Below, piece after piece: positions 1 through 8,494 of a DNA stretch of 51,471 nucleotides. The translations under genes and the position numbers were made by a program. Positions within the stretch are counted from its first letter, which is position 1. Every line of letters begins with the position of its first letter. The notes under the pieces were generated by a model. The model searched no databases. It had not been told where the DNA came from and worked only from the letters and a program-made list of their open reading frames with translations. Origin of the DNA: a virus; IMG/VR virus record IMGVR_UViG_3300031857_000279, positions 1-51,471 of that record; one strand, given 5' to 3'.

Positions 1-1
1 T

Positions 2-571
2 GGTAAAGCAATCAAAGATGCAGGATATCCATATGAGTATGTAGCAGTAGATACAATAACAGCATTGGAAACAATGTGTGTCAAAGAAGCTGAAAAGCTT
101 TACATGAATACTCCAATGGGTAAGTCCACATGGTTGAAGAAATTACCAGATAAAACATGGGATCCTGAATCTGCAAAGTTTAAGTATGGTACAGTTCTTA
201 ATCTACCTAATGGTCAAGGTTATGGATATTTGCGTGATGCAATTGTAAAAATCATAGAAGAAATAAAAAAGTTTGCACCAAAGGTAATCCTGTTGGGTCA
301 CGTTAAAGATGCTATGATTGAAAAAGCAGGAGCAGAAGTAAATTCTATGGACCTAGATCTAACAGGTAAAATAAAAAGAATTATATCTTCGCAATCTGAT
401 GCTATTGGATATCTATACAGAAAAGGAAATCAAAACATTTTGACTTTCAAAACTAAGGATGACGTAGCATGTGGAGCACGACCAGTTCATTTAAGAAATC
501 AGGAGATTGTTGTCTCTGAGATGGAAGAAGGTGAGTTTAAAACTCACTGGGATAGAGTATATATTGATTAA
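2..571 (+). CDS. Sak4-like recombination ATPase (RecA-fold), 5' truncated
   Basis: The frame is open from the left edge, so the N-terminus with the Walker A loop lies outside the window. The TTG at 65 is internal, because coding sequence continues upstream of it. The visible part begins with a Walker B-like strand (YEYVAVDTIT) just after the edge. It continues with a strand ending in LLGHVKD and a later segment containing AIGYLYRKG, in the order seen in phage Sak4/AAA_24 nucleotide-binding proteins. Those proteins are RecA-like ATPases that promote single-strand annealing or strand exchange with a phage SSB. The next gene downstream, 17 bases away, is SSB-like, which fits that pairing. A generic RecA-fold ATPase is the main alternative. 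The family is inferred from motif order only. Confidence 0.72.
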   Translation, partial: GKAIKDAGYPYEYVAVDTITALETMCVKEAEKLYMNTPMGKSTWLKKLPDKTWDPESAKFKYGTVLNLPNGQGYGYLRDAIVKIIEEIKKFAPKVILLGHVKDAMIEKAGAEVNSMDLDLTGKIKRIISSQSDAIGYLYRKGNQNILTFKTKDDVACGARPVHLRNQEIVVSEMEEGEFKTHWDRVYID

Positions 572-588
572 TTTAAACAGTTTAAAAA

Positions 589-1347
589 ATGGGATTAGGT
601 ATTGATATTCCTAGTGGAAACGGTGGAGTTTATAAAGGTATAAACCCTGGAAATTATAAAGCTAAAATTAATAAGCTTGAATTATGGGCTCGTGATTTTT
701 GGAAGCCTGAAGAAAATGCTCTCTTCTTTATACTAAAGATGGAGACAACTAAACCAAGTCCAGATTTTGTAGGTTACCCAATTGATGAGAATGATCCTGA
801 CGGGCCCAAACATGAGGGTCTTGTAGGTAATGTAAAGTATAGTACATATGCTTATAAAGATGGGTTCAATACAAGAACCAACAAACAAGAGACAAGAGAC
901 TCTAAGATTCTAAAAGACTTGCTAAGTCTTTGCATGGAACTAGGTATTGTAGATTGGTTTAAGAAATACAATAACAAGCTAGTTACAATCGAAGAATGGA
1001 TTGAGAAATTCAATGAAGAGAAGCCAGCTGAAGGTAAATATCTCGAAGTATGCATCGCTGCAGAAGAGTATGTTGCTAAAGATGGTAAGACAAAGAAGAC
1101 ACTCTATTTACCAAAAAGTGTATTCGTAGATGATGAAGGTATATGGTATAACCCATACAAAGGTTTGCTTAATACTAAGAAGCATGTTATTCAGTATGAC
1201 GAAGATAAACATTGGAAGAAAGTAAATCCTGAACCAGTAGAAGGATTCAAACCTGAAGATGTTGACATTGACAATATTCCTACGAGCGATGTTGATGTTG
1301 ATATAGACTTTACCCAAAGTGAAGATCTAAAAGACTTCGATATTTAA
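589..1347 (+). CDS. Probable single-stranded DNA-binding protein (SSB-like)
   Basis: This 252-residue protein has an N-terminal beta-rich part and a strongly acidic tail (about residues 222-252, alternating Asp/Val then DFDI at the very end). Such a tail resembles the protein-docking tail of phage and bacterial SSBs. It sits between a Sak4-like ATPase and a primase, where crAss-like and other phages often keep their SSB or DUF669-like ssDNA-binding gene. No diagnostic OB-fold motif can be proved by eye. The ATG at 589 is preceded by an A/T-rich stretch without Shine-Dalgarno. A strong hairpin terminator follows the stop codon. Role inferred: coating single-stranded DNA during replication and recombination. 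Confidence 0.6.
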   Translation: MGLGIDIPSGNGGVYKGINPGNYKAKINKLELWARDFWKPEENALFFILKMETTKPSPDFVGYPIDENDPDGPKHEGLVGNVKYSTYAYKDGFNTRTNKQETRDSKILKDLLSLCMELGIVDWFKKYNNKLVTIEEWIEKFNEEKPAEGKYLEVCIAAEEYVAKDGKTKKTLYLPKSVFVDDEGIWYNPYKGLLNTKKHVIQYDEDKHWKKVNPEPVEGFKPEDVDIDNIPTSDVDVDIDFTQSEDLKDFDI

Positions 1348-1365
1348 TTCTTGATTCATTAAGAG

Positions 1366-1390
1366 AGGGGAGCTAATACTCCCCTTTTTT
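1366..1390 (+). terminator. Rho-independent terminator after the SSB-like gene
   Basis: A perfect 7-bp stem, AGGGGAG (1366-1372) with CTCCCCT (1379-1385), encloses a 6-base loop and runs into six T residues. It lies between the SSB stop and the primase start at 1404. It should reduce read-through from the SSB gene into the primase operon. Confidence 0.85.
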
Positions 1391-1403
1391 ATTCTTTACA
1401 AAT

Positions 1404-2384
1404 ATGGTAGCAAGAAAGTATGTATTTTTTGTAGAGGATGTTCCTTCTCAATGGATATTTGAACACTATCTTGGACTAAAAGAAAGACTTACAGGACAAT
1501 CAGTTAAGATGAATTCTGTATTTAAGTCAGAGAAAACCCCATCGATGTGCTTATATGTAAACGACAAGGGCGAGTACATGTTTAAGGATTTCTCAAGTTC
1601 AAAGGGTGGCAATGGCGTTGCGTTAGTATCAGAGCTATTTTCCATAGCATACAAAGACGCAGCAATGAAAATCAAATCAGACTATGAGCATTATATAAAT
1701 GATGAGGAGATTCCTATAGAATTAATTAATACAGAAATCTCACCACATAGTAGATACAAACTATCAAGTCATAATAAGAGAGCATGGAATAAAGCTGATG
1801 CATTATTCTGGACGCAATTTGGAATAGGTTCTGATATACTTAATGAATATAATGTAGTACCATTAGATAGTTATACACTAAGTAGAACTGATAAACATGG
1901 TGCTATAGAAACTATTCAAATTAAGAAGCAAGGTATCTATGGGTATTTCACCAAAGACGGAGAGCTCTATAAGATCTATCAACCAGGACAGAAGTCTAAG
2001 AAGTTTATCAAGATCAAGGATTATATCCAAGGTACAGATCAACTTAAGCATAAGAAGTATCTTATGATATGCAGTTCACTTAAGGATGCAATGGCATTTG
2101 TATCGCTAGGATTTAGCAATATAGATGTCATTGCGCCTGACAGTGAGAACATAATGATCCCAAAAGATACCATTGAAGAACTCAAATCAAAGTATGTAAA
2201 AGTATTTACCATTATGGACGATGATTCTGCGGGTTTAAAGTCAATGATAAGATATCAGGATGAGTATGGAATACCGTATTTACACCTGCAGATGTCTAAG
2301 GACTTATCAGATTCTGTCAAAGATTATGGAAGAAAGAGTGTAAAAGTTGTATTGTATAATATGTTAAAAGATTTAGTTAAATGA
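1404..2384 (+). CDS. DnaG-type DNA primase with variant Toprim domain
   Basis: The protein has 326 residues. The N-terminal part has a KTPSM...Y...D-KGEY-F-D pattern like the CHC2 zinc-binding region of DnaG primases, but without the cysteine cluster. A Toprim domain follows: the strand ICSSLKDAMAF at about residues 221-231 and the metal-binding FTIMDDDSAG segment with Asp272, Asp273 and Asp274. The usual catalytic Glu of the first Toprim motif is replaced by the SSLKD sequence. The role is primer synthesis for the family B polymerase downstream. Its stop overlaps the next start (ATGA at 2381-2384). No helicase domain is fused to it, and none was seen elsewhere in the window, so the replicative helicase is probably encoded outside. 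Confidence 0.75.
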   Translation: MVARKYVFFVEDVPSQWIFEHYLGLKERLTGQSVKMNSVFKSEKTPSMCLYVNDKGEYMFKDFSSSKGGNGVALVSELFSIAYKDAAMKIKSDYEHYINDEEIPIELINTEISPHSRYKLSSHNKRAWNKADALFWTQFGIGSDILNEYNVVPLDSYTLSRTDKHGAIETIQIKKQGIYGYFTKDGELYKIYQPGQKSKKFIKIKDYIQGTDQLKHKKYLMICSSLKDAMAFVSLGFSNIDVIAPDSENIMIPKDTIEELKSKYVKVFTIMDDDSAGLKSMIRYQDEYGIPYLHLQMSKDLSDSVKDYGRKSVKVVLYNMLKDLVK

Positions 2385-2800
2385 TTTGGGTATATAATGA
2401 TGAGGAATTCACCGACGAATTAATTCCTGAAGGTGCCGTAGGATTCGTGTATCGTATGACTACAGCTATTGATGGTGATGTAGTAATGTATATAGGTAAG
2501 AAAAACTTTTACGCCAATCGTAAAGTAAAACTTGGAAAGAAAGCTGCACCAACAGATAAACGTAAGAAAGACTATAAGCGAGTATCTAAATTAGATTATC
2601 ATAAATATTACAGCAGTAATGAAGTGCTAAAGAAGGCCCATAAAGATGGGATACCAATTAGAAGAGAGATGCTTAAGATATGCTATAGTCAAATGGAGCT
2701 TACGTATGAAGAGGCTAAGTTTCTATTCTGTAATGAGGTTCTGGAAAAAGAGCACTACCTGAATAATAATATATTAGGTAAATTCTATAAAACAAAGTAA
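2381..2800 (+). CDS. GIY-YIG family nuclease
   Basis: The 139-residue protein has the two halves of the GIY-YIG motif: GFVY at residues 21-24 and YIG at 37-39. A basic region then leads to DYHKYYSSNEVLKK, which matches the W/Y-x-x-Y-x-(G/S)-S pattern of phage GIY-YIG nucleases, and a C-terminal Glu-containing helix precedes a final HYLNNN segment. The order resembles the small endonucleases of T4-like and other phages. It is coupled to its neighbours (ATGA with the primase, TAATG with the next gene), so it is part of the operon and not an obviously inserted free-standing element. It may process recombination intermediates, cut host DNA, or be a homing endonuclease; the sequence does not decide. 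Confidence 0.68.
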   Translation: MIWVYNDEEFTDELIPEGAVGFVYRMTTAIDGDVVMYIGKKNFYANRKVKLGKKAAPTDKRKKDYKRVSKLDYHKYYSSNEVLKKAHKDGIPIRREMLKICYSQMELTYEEAKFLFCNEVLEKEHYLNNNILGKFYKTK

Positions 2801-3987
2801 TGAATTTAAGAGACGAGTCTTTAGCTAAAATTACTAAAGATCTCATGTTCACAGAACCTTTCTATGGTCTCTTGTTAGTTGCCATGAATAAAACATGGAC
2901 TACTCAATTAGAAACTGCAGGTGTAACAGTCACAGGTATCAATTTCAGTCTTGCAATTAATCCTGATTATTGGGATAGCTTGAATGATGCACAGAAGAAA
3001 GGTTTATTAAAACATGAGTTAATGCACATAGCATTCTTTCATCTAACAGATTTTAGTCATCTGGCGGATAGAATGATTGCAAACTGGGCAATGGATATCG
3101 AGATCAATCAGTATATTGATCCTACATGGCTACCTAAAGGTGGCCTACTACCAAGTACATTTCCACATCTAAATCTCAAAGAGAAAGAAGGTACTCTGTA
3201 TTACTATGAGAAACTTAAGGAACTACAGGATGAAGTAATTCAAACAATCAAAGATGCTATAGCAAACGGAGAGTTAGATGTTACATTACCTGATGATACC
3301 AATGTTAAATTGACAGAACATGATTGGTCTGATATAGAAAACCTAGATGAAGGTACTCAGAAAGTAATAAGAGAACAAAGCTCTGCTATAATACAAGATG
3401 TAGCTGAGCAAGTAGAAAAGTCTAGAGGTACTTTGCCTGGTGAAATCAAACAGATCATAGAAGCACTCAAGAATATACCGCCACCTAAGTTTGACTGGCG
3501 TGGTTATATGAGAAGATTTGTAGGTAAGTCTGTTAAGATATATACTAAGAAGAGTAGAAGGAAGCTTAGCAAAAGATATGAGGATAATCCTGGTCTTAAG
3601 ATTAAGCAACGCAAACACATCTTAGTAGCAATTGATACATCAGGATCTGTATCTAAGTCAGAGTTAGTCGAGTTCCTACAGGAGATACATCATATACATA
3701 AAACAGGTAATGATGTTACTATAATACAATGTGATACTGCGATATCTCATGTAGGTAAATACAAACCTGGGGAAGACTACAAGATCCATGGACGCGGGGG
3801 AACTAGCTTTCAACCCGTAATAGATTACTATAATGAACGTATTAATAAGATCAGTTGTCTTATCTATTTTACAGATGGAGAGGCACCTGCACCTATTGAT
3901 GCAAGAGGTAATATATTATGGGTCTTAAGTAGTTCAAGTGAAATAAATGAATCCTTACCTGGATTTCAAATTAAGTTAGATCTATGA
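2800..3987 (+). CDS. DUF2201-like metallopeptidase-type domain plus VWA domain
   Basis: The 395-residue protein has two parts. Near the N-terminus a KHELMH motif (His72, Glu73, His76) followed by an N-x-A-x-D-x-x-IN pattern matches the putative metallopeptidase domain of the DUF2201 family. The C-terminal part is a von Willebrand A-like domain with the MIDAS start AIDTSGSVS (Asp279, Ser281, Ser283), a later GGTSF threonine, and the FTDG strand. Proteins of this kind usually work with a MoxR/CobS-type AAA+ ATPase, and one is encoded two genes downstream. The likely role is a metal-dependent adaptor in an AAA+ remodelling complex; whether the HExxH domain cleaves peptides is unknown. The start uses a TAATG overlap, and the stop overlaps the zinc-ribbon gene. 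Confidence 0.75.
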   Translation: MNLRDESLAKITKDLMFTEPFYGLLLVAMNKTWTTQLETAGVTVTGINFSLAINPDYWDSLNDAQKKGLLKHELMHIAFFHLTDFSHLADRMIANWAMDIEINQYIDPTWLPKGGLLPSTFPHLNLKEKEGTLYYYEKLKELQDEVIQTIKDAIANGELDVTLPDDTNVKLTEHDWSDIENLDEGTQKVIREQSSAIIQDVAEQVEKSRGTLPGEIKQIIEALKNIPPPKFDWRGYMRRFVGKSVKIYTKKSRRKLSKRYEDNPGLKIKQRKHILVAIDTSGSVSKSELVEFLQEIHHIHKTGNDVTIIQCDTAISHVGKYKPGEDYKIHGRGGTSFQPVIDYYNERINKISCLIYFTDGEAPAPIDARGNILWVLSSSSEINESLPGFQIKLDL

Positions 3988-4187
3988 TATGTTGTATTTG
4001 TAATGAAGAGTTTGATGAGATTGAAGAATTAGTAATAGAAGGTCAATCATTTCAAACACAAGGCGGGCATAATCCTGCACCAGTAAAAGATGAAGGTAGG
4101 TGCTGTACAAAGTGTAATTTCTCTGTAGTAGTACCAGCAAGAGTTAAAGAATTTATTAAAGAAAGAACACCAAATGGGAAAGGTTAG
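3984..4187 (+). CDS. Small zinc-ribbon protein
   Basis: The 67-residue protein has two CxxC knuckles (Cys3-Cys6 and Cys41-Cys44, with extra Cys4 and Cys40) and a GGHNPAPV segment between them, followed by RCCTKCN and a VVVPARV strand. I recognise this layout from many small phage zinc-ribbon proteins of unknown function. It starts in an ATGA overlap with the VWA gene and overlaps the AAA+ gene by 14 bases, so it is locked between the two partners of that cassette. It could be a structural zinc adaptor for the complex, but that is inference from position. Confidence 0.7.
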   Translation: MICCICNEEFDEIEELVIEGQSFQTQGGHNPAPVKDEGRCCTKCNFSVVVPARVKEFIKERTPNGKG

Positions 4188-5364
4188 ACTAGAAAGTAAA
4201 GAGTTAAAAGAATTCTTAAGATACATCATTAAGAATAATCAGAACATCCAAGAGAAGGGCAAGAGTCCTATTGCTGTAGAAATTGTTGGTGAATCAGGTA
4301 TGGGTAAAACCAGTGCCGTAATCCAACTTGCCCAAGAAGAAGGGCTACATTTTGTAAAGCTTAATCTTGCACAGATTGAGGAACTAGGGGATCTAGTAGG
4401 ATTCCCGATTAGACAATTCAAGTTAGTTAAAGCAGATGCCGCATCAGGTATTAAGCTAGCAAAATGGGTAGACGAGAATGCTGTTGATGAATATATTAAG
4501 CAAGGATACCAATTCACAAGTGAAAAGAGAATGAGCTACTGTCCACCTGAGTGGATTGCAGATAAGAACAGTGGTGGTATATTACTACTAGATGACTGGA
4601 ACAGAGCAGATGTTAGATTTATTCAGGCAGTAATGGAGCTTGTAGATAGGCAAGAGTATATCTCATGGAAGCTACCAAAGAACTGGCATATAATTCTGAC
4701 TGCTAACCCAGATGATGGGAAGTATCTCGTTAACTCAATTGACTCAGCTCAAAGAACTAGATTCATTAGTACTGAGATTAAGTATAGTGTAGAGCGCTGG
4801 GCTGAGTGGGCAGAAGCAAATGAGATTGATGGTAGATGTATCAACTTTTTATTAATGCACCCTGAAGTAGTTAACGAAAATGTTAATGCAAGATCTGTAA
4901 CTAAATTCTTTGACTGTCTTGATTCAATTGAGAACTACGAGTCTAAACTGGGCCTAATCCAACAAATAGGTGAGGGCTCTGTAGGTGTAGAAGTAGGTAC
5001 TTTATTTACTCAGTTTATAGCAAATCGATTAGACAAGATTATTAATCCTAAGCGCATGCTTCTTGAAGGCGCACATGAAACTGTTATCGAGGAGATAAGA
5101 GAAAGCGTGTATGATCATTCAGGATACAGAGCTGATATTGCAAGTATGTTAACCAGTCGTTTAGTTAACTATGCTTTGTTCCATGCTGAGAAGAATCCAA
5201 TTGATCAAAAGACATTGGATAGAATCACTGAGCTGATAAAAGCAGATGGTGTATTTAACAATGATTTGAAATATATCATTGCAAAAAGATTGTTTAACGG
5301 TAATAAGGCTAAGTTTCAGAAACTAACATTCATTCCTGAAGTAGCTGAATTAATTATGAAGTAA
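4174..5364 (+). CDS. MoxR/CobS-type AAA+ ATPase
   Basis: This 396-residue AAA+ protein has Walker A GESGMGKT (residues 39-46, Lys45), Walker B LLLDDWNRA (Asp140-Asp141), and sensor-1 TANPDD, followed by an arginine-containing SAQRTRF segment. The DDWNRA form is typical of MoxR-like ATPases, where E/D-x-NRA is common. Such ATPases remodel protein complexes together with VWA-domain partners, and the VWA protein is encoded just upstream. It overlaps the zinc-ribbon gene by 14 bases. T4-like cyanophages carry comparable CobS/CobT-like pairs. Substrate unknown. The C-terminal roughly 150 residues are helical with no motif I recognise. Confidence 0.85.
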   Translation: MGKVRLESKELKEFLRYIIKNNQNIQEKGKSPIAVEIVGESGMGKTSAVIQLAQEEGLHFVKLNLAQIEELGDLVGFPIRQFKLVKADAASGIKLAKWVDENAVDEYIKQGYQFTSEKRMSYCPPEWIADKNSGGILLLDDWNRADVRFIQAVMELVDRQEYISWKLPKNWHIILTANPDDGKYLVNSIDSAQRTRFISTEIKYSVERWAEWAEANEIDGRCINFLLMHPEVVNENVNARSVTKFFDCLDSIENYESKLGLIQQIGEGSVGVEVGTLFTQFIANRLDKIINPKRMLLEGAHETVIEEIRESVYDHSGYRADIASMLTSRLVNYALFHAEKNPIDQKTLDRITELIKADGVFNNDLKYIIAKRLFNGNKAKFQKLTFIPEVAELIMK

Positions 5365-5365
5365 C

Positions 5366-6409
5366 ATGTATAAGTTAGCATTAGTATTAAAGTATGATGA
5401 TACACATCGTTTTCCATTAACATTTAAAATGGAATACTTAGTGGAGCATGAAGATCTAGTAAAGTATTCTAAAACACGTGAATGCGAATTGAAAGAAGGA
5501 GATATTATATATCCATTACCAGATGTAGGAATACCCAGATTTAAACTGAAGATGGGATGTGAAAAGAAAGGAGTAAGTGTTACTAGATCAAGTGAAAAAG
5601 CAGATTACATTATCATTAATAAAATTAATAGACGTAAATCTTATACAAGCTTATCAAATCAAGAAGTAACATACCATAGTTTTGCCAAACTTAATGAGTA
5701 TTTAGACATATTCTTGACATCTTATGCTGCAAACGTATATAGTAAAAAAGACAGCGAATTAACAAATCAATATGCAGATCTAGCAGCAGTGTTAAAGGAA
5801 CGTAAAGATTCTATGGATATTCTTATTTCATCAAATGATTTAGAAAAGTATATAAAATTTGCAAGTAATAATTTTGGTAAATGGATTTGGACAGGGTATT
5901 TTAATAAAATAAATTTCTTATCTTTGAAAAAACCAAGTCTAACATCCAAGTTAAGGTATCAAGAGACTTTAGTATCTCAAATCAACGAAGACTCTATAAT
6001 CATTACTGATAAGAAAATGAACGAGCTGCAAGCTATGTTCGACAGTAAAGATCAAGGAAACATTGTTCTTGCCATGGAGATGATGGCAAACTCAAACTAC
6101 GAAGAAAGTATTCTCAATCTGTATCTACTCCTCGTTAAGAATCTAAGACTCATTTCAGAACAAAAAGAAAGTACGCATAAGAATTTCCAAGGTATGATGG
6201 ATTTCTTTGGTAAGAATTTAAAGTATATGAATACTCATATACAAAATTCAGAGGTAGATTATATCGCTGGACTACTAAAGAAGTACAACAAGTTGACTAA
6301 AGAATCAATGGAAAGACTATTGGTATATTACGCAGACACCCATACACAGTTTGTAGGTAAATTTTGCAATTCAATATTAGTATCAAATCCTGATGTAAAC
6401 TTTGATTAA
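5366..6409 (+). CDS. Conserved-type phage protein of unknown function (347 aa)
   Basis: I do not recognise this gene. The first 120 residues look mixed alpha/beta, with an ECELKEGDIIYPLPDVGIP stretch; the remainder is predicted mostly helical and rich in Lys, Asn and Leu. There is no signal peptide, membrane segment or catalytic motif visible. It starts one base after the AAA+ stop codon and ends one base before the next gene's ATG, so it belongs to the same transcript. Position next to the AAA+/VWA cassette allows a role with that complex, but nothing in the sequence shows it. Confidence 0.6.
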   Translation: MYKLALVLKYDDTHRFPLTFKMEYLVEHEDLVKYSKTRECELKEGDIIYPLPDVGIPRFKLKMGCEKKGVSVTRSSEKADYIIINKINRRKSYTSLSNQEVTYHSFAKLNEYLDIFLTSYAANVYSKKDSELTNQYADLAAVLKERKDSMDILISSNDLEKYIKFASNNFGKWIWTGYFNKINFLSLKKPSLTSKLRYQETLVSQINEDSIIITDKKMNELQAMFDSKDQGNIVLAMEMMANSNYEESILNLYLLLVKNLRLISEQKESTHKNFQGMMDFFGKNLKYMNTHIQNSEVDYIAGLLKKYNKLTKESMERLLVYYADTHTQFVGKFCNSILVSNPDVNFD

Positions 6410-6410
6410 T

Positions 6411-7448
6411 ATGGATTTAAATGAAAGGTTAATTAAGGAGGGAGAGTTTTATAGTTCTCCCTTCTATTTCAGTTATAGTAGTTTAAATAGACTACTATAC
6501 GCACCATCAATATTCTATAAAGAGTATGTACTTAAAGAGAAAGAGATCAGGTTAGATCAACATCTCATAGAAGGTAAGCTTACTCATTATCTAGTATTAG
6601 ATAATGCACAGTTCGATGATAAGTTTATTATTGCTGCAGAGAATCTTCCTACAGCAAACGTAAAAGATATCGTTGACATTGTATATGCTGTTACGGGAAA
6701 CAGCGAGTATGGTCTAGAAGATCATAAAGAAGTTATATTAGAAGCAATGCGAGAAACCAATTTTTATCAGAACCTAGTAGATGATAAGAAAGCAGACAAA
6801 GACGGAGTACAAAAAACAGGTGATGAAAAAAGACTCGACAAAATTCTAACAGATCAATCAATTCAATACTATGAGTTCCTGAAGAAGAAAGCTGGCAGGG
6901 ATATTATAGATGCATCAACTCTAGATAAGTGTACAAAAGCATCAGAAGCAATTAAAGCAAATCCAAAAATTGTAACACTACTTGGGTTAGACAGAGTTCA
7001 TGATACATCAAGCTTTGGAATCTATAACGAGCTTGAGATAATTTGTAAACTAGAGGGATATAACTTTGGGTTAAAAGGTATCATTGATAATATGGTTGTA
7101 GATGTAGAAACAAAGACCGTAAGAATCAATGACTTAAAAACACTAAGTAAATCCATCAGTGACTTTCCTGAGTCTATTGAGTACTGGCGCTATTGGCTTC
7201 AAGCATCAGTATATAAAATGCTAGCTAAGGAATTTCTAAAGGATGTAATTGATGAGTCGTGGGTAATAGAGTTTAATTTTATAGTAATCGATAAGTATAA
7301 TCAAGTATGTCCATTTAGAGTTACCAACGTTACAATGGATAAATGGACTGAAGAAACTATCGGATGCTTAAATGAAGCAGCTTACCATTATGATAATCAA
7401 GATTTTACACTACCTTTTAAATTCGTAGCAGGAGAAGTTTTATTATAA
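6411..7448 (+). CDS. PD-(D/E)XK exonuclease (RecB/Cas4-like fold)
   Basis: I start it at ATG 6411, not the TTG at 6402, because ATG follows the preceding stop by one base. The 345-residue protein shows the family's order: an N-terminal SYSSLN helix, EGKLTH (the conserved Glu/His region), then GLKGIIDNM with Asp226 and NDLKT with Asp241 and Lys243, followed by a helix with W-R-Y-W-x-x-Q-A. The Q-A/Q-x-x-x-Y helix is typical of RecB-, AddB- and Cas4-like nucleases. In phages such proteins resect DNA ends for recombination, which fits the Sak4-like ATPase and SSB in the same block. A terminator-like hairpin lies inside the first codons (6440-6461). Confidence 0.75.
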   Translation: MDLNERLIKEGEFYSSPFYFSYSSLNRLLYAPSIFYKEYVLKEKEIRLDQHLIEGKLTHYLVLDNAQFDDKFIIAAENLPTANVKDIVDIVYAVTGNSEYGLEDHKEVILEAMRETNFYQNLVDDKKADKDGVQKTGDEKRLDKILTDQSIQYYEFLKKKAGRDIIDASTLDKCTKASEAIKANPKIVTLLGLDRVHDTSSFGIYNELEIICKLEGYNFGLKGIIDNMVVDVETKTVRINDLKTLSKSISDFPESIEYWRYWLQASVYKMLAKEFLKDVIDESWVIEFNFIVIDKYNQVCPFRVTNVTMDKWTEETIGCLNEAAYHYDNQDFTLPFKFVAGEVLL

Positions 7449-7459
7449 ACACTTTATTT

Positions 7460-8041
7460 ATGAATATAACTGATGTATATAAAAGCTATTATCAAAAGAG
7501 TAAACTCTTTTTATATCCACTATTAAAGATAAGACAGGGGTCAAGTATTGTCCCAATTGAAACTTATCTAAGATGGCAAGACAAGTATGAGCTTGGGGAT
7601 AACAAGCTCATATGTGTCTACCATAATAGGCGTGATCAAGAATTTAAAAAGTTCGAGGAGAAGTTCTTGTTATCTAATCCAATGTTTTATGATTACTTTA
7701 TGCTACCAGATAATATGGTTGCGTATGTATTTGATTTTACAGAGTATAGTAGAGACTTCTACAAGGTAGCAAACGGAGTATACTCCCAACTATCTAGCGA
7801 GTTTAAATTTAAAGTCATTAATTTTTATTCAGGTAACCCGCATAATGCTGCGTATATAGATAGTTATCTGTATCCTGAAAAACATTTCCACCAATATTCA
7901 GAAATTCTAAATTGCGATGTAGAGCTGTTAGTAGAGGTAGGAGAGTTATGTACTCCTCCTCAGATGGAAAGCGAAACATTAATAAGCAAACCAATTTTAT
8001 TAGAATTATCAGATAATTGTATACATTTGTTAAAACAATAA
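7460..8041 (+). CDS. Phage protein of unknown function (193 aa)
   Basis: Function unknown. The sequence has a mixed alpha/beta look, with an N-terminal KLFLYPLL segment, a KLICVYHNRRD strand-loop, a VAYVFDF strand, an AYIDSYLYPE segment and a VEVGELCTPP stretch near the C-terminus. From memory, similar proteins occur in many gut phages next to replication genes, but I know of no assigned role. No catalytic, membrane or DNA-binding motif is evident. It lies 11 bases after the nuclease and 9 bases before the next gene. Confidence 0.6.
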   Translation: MNITDVYKSYYQKSKLFLYPLLKIRQGSSIVPIETYLRWQDKYELGDNKLICVYHNRRDQEFKKFEEKFLLSNPMFYDYFMLPDNMVAYVFDFTEYSRDFYKVANGVYSQLSSEFKFKVINFYSGNPHNAAYIDSYLYPEKHFHQYSEILNCDVELLVEVGELCTPPQMESETLISKPILLELSDNCIHLLKQ

Positions 8042-8050
8042 TCATTCAAT

Positions 8051-8476
8051 ATGAAAGTAGAGAATTACGGCAAGAACATGCTTGCATTAAGTAACTATTG
8101 GGGTGAATCAAAAAGTTTCAAACTCATCCCAATCACAGAAGATTGTCCTTACGCAGAAGTGATGTATGACACAAGTACAGGACTATTAGCAGTAATCAGT
8201 AAGATTAAAAAACAAGTATTTCATAATGTACCAAAGATAGATGACAATGGTGACATGATGTACGTGAAGTCTGGTAAACGTGAAAATGGCAAACCTTATA
8301 AGGAAGAGCGTCGTACCATTGATACGTTTCAAGAGTACTACATTATTGAAGAATCAGAAATCATTGACTTCATTAAAAGCTTTGCAGTCAATGCAGATAG
8401 TTTCAATTTCATGCAGTATATTGATGCAGTAAGAATGAGAAGTGAACCTGCTGTTGCAGAGGTAGAAGCTCAATAA
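8051..8476 (+). CDS. Phage protein of unknown function (141 aa)
   Basis: Function unknown. It is a compact 141-residue protein with a hydrophobic beta-rich N-terminal half and an acidic C-terminal end. There is no cysteine pair, P-loop or membrane segment. The ATG at 8051 follows an A/T-rich sequence. It is the last gene before a strong hairpin terminator, so it closes the transcript that begins near 1404. A role in DNA metabolism is inferred from position only. Confidence 0.6.
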   Translation: MKVENYGKNMLALSNYWGESKSFKLIPITEDCPYAEVMYDTSTGLLAVISKIKKQVFHNVPKIDDNGDMMYVKSGKRENGKPYKEERRTIDTFQEYYIIEESEIIDFIKSFAVNADSFNFMQYIDAVRMRSEPAVAEVEAQ

Positions 8477-8494
8477 TAAATAGATAATTGGTAG

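Noticed and set aside
2381-2800. GIY-YIG gene as a mobile intron-type homing element
   Set aside because: It is coupled on both sides by stop-start overlaps and the neighbours are intact, so nothing indicates an inserted element.
6402-6410. TTG at 6402 as start of the PD-(D/E)XK gene
   Set aside because: It would overlap the previous gene by 8 bases, while ATG at 6411 follows the stop by one base.
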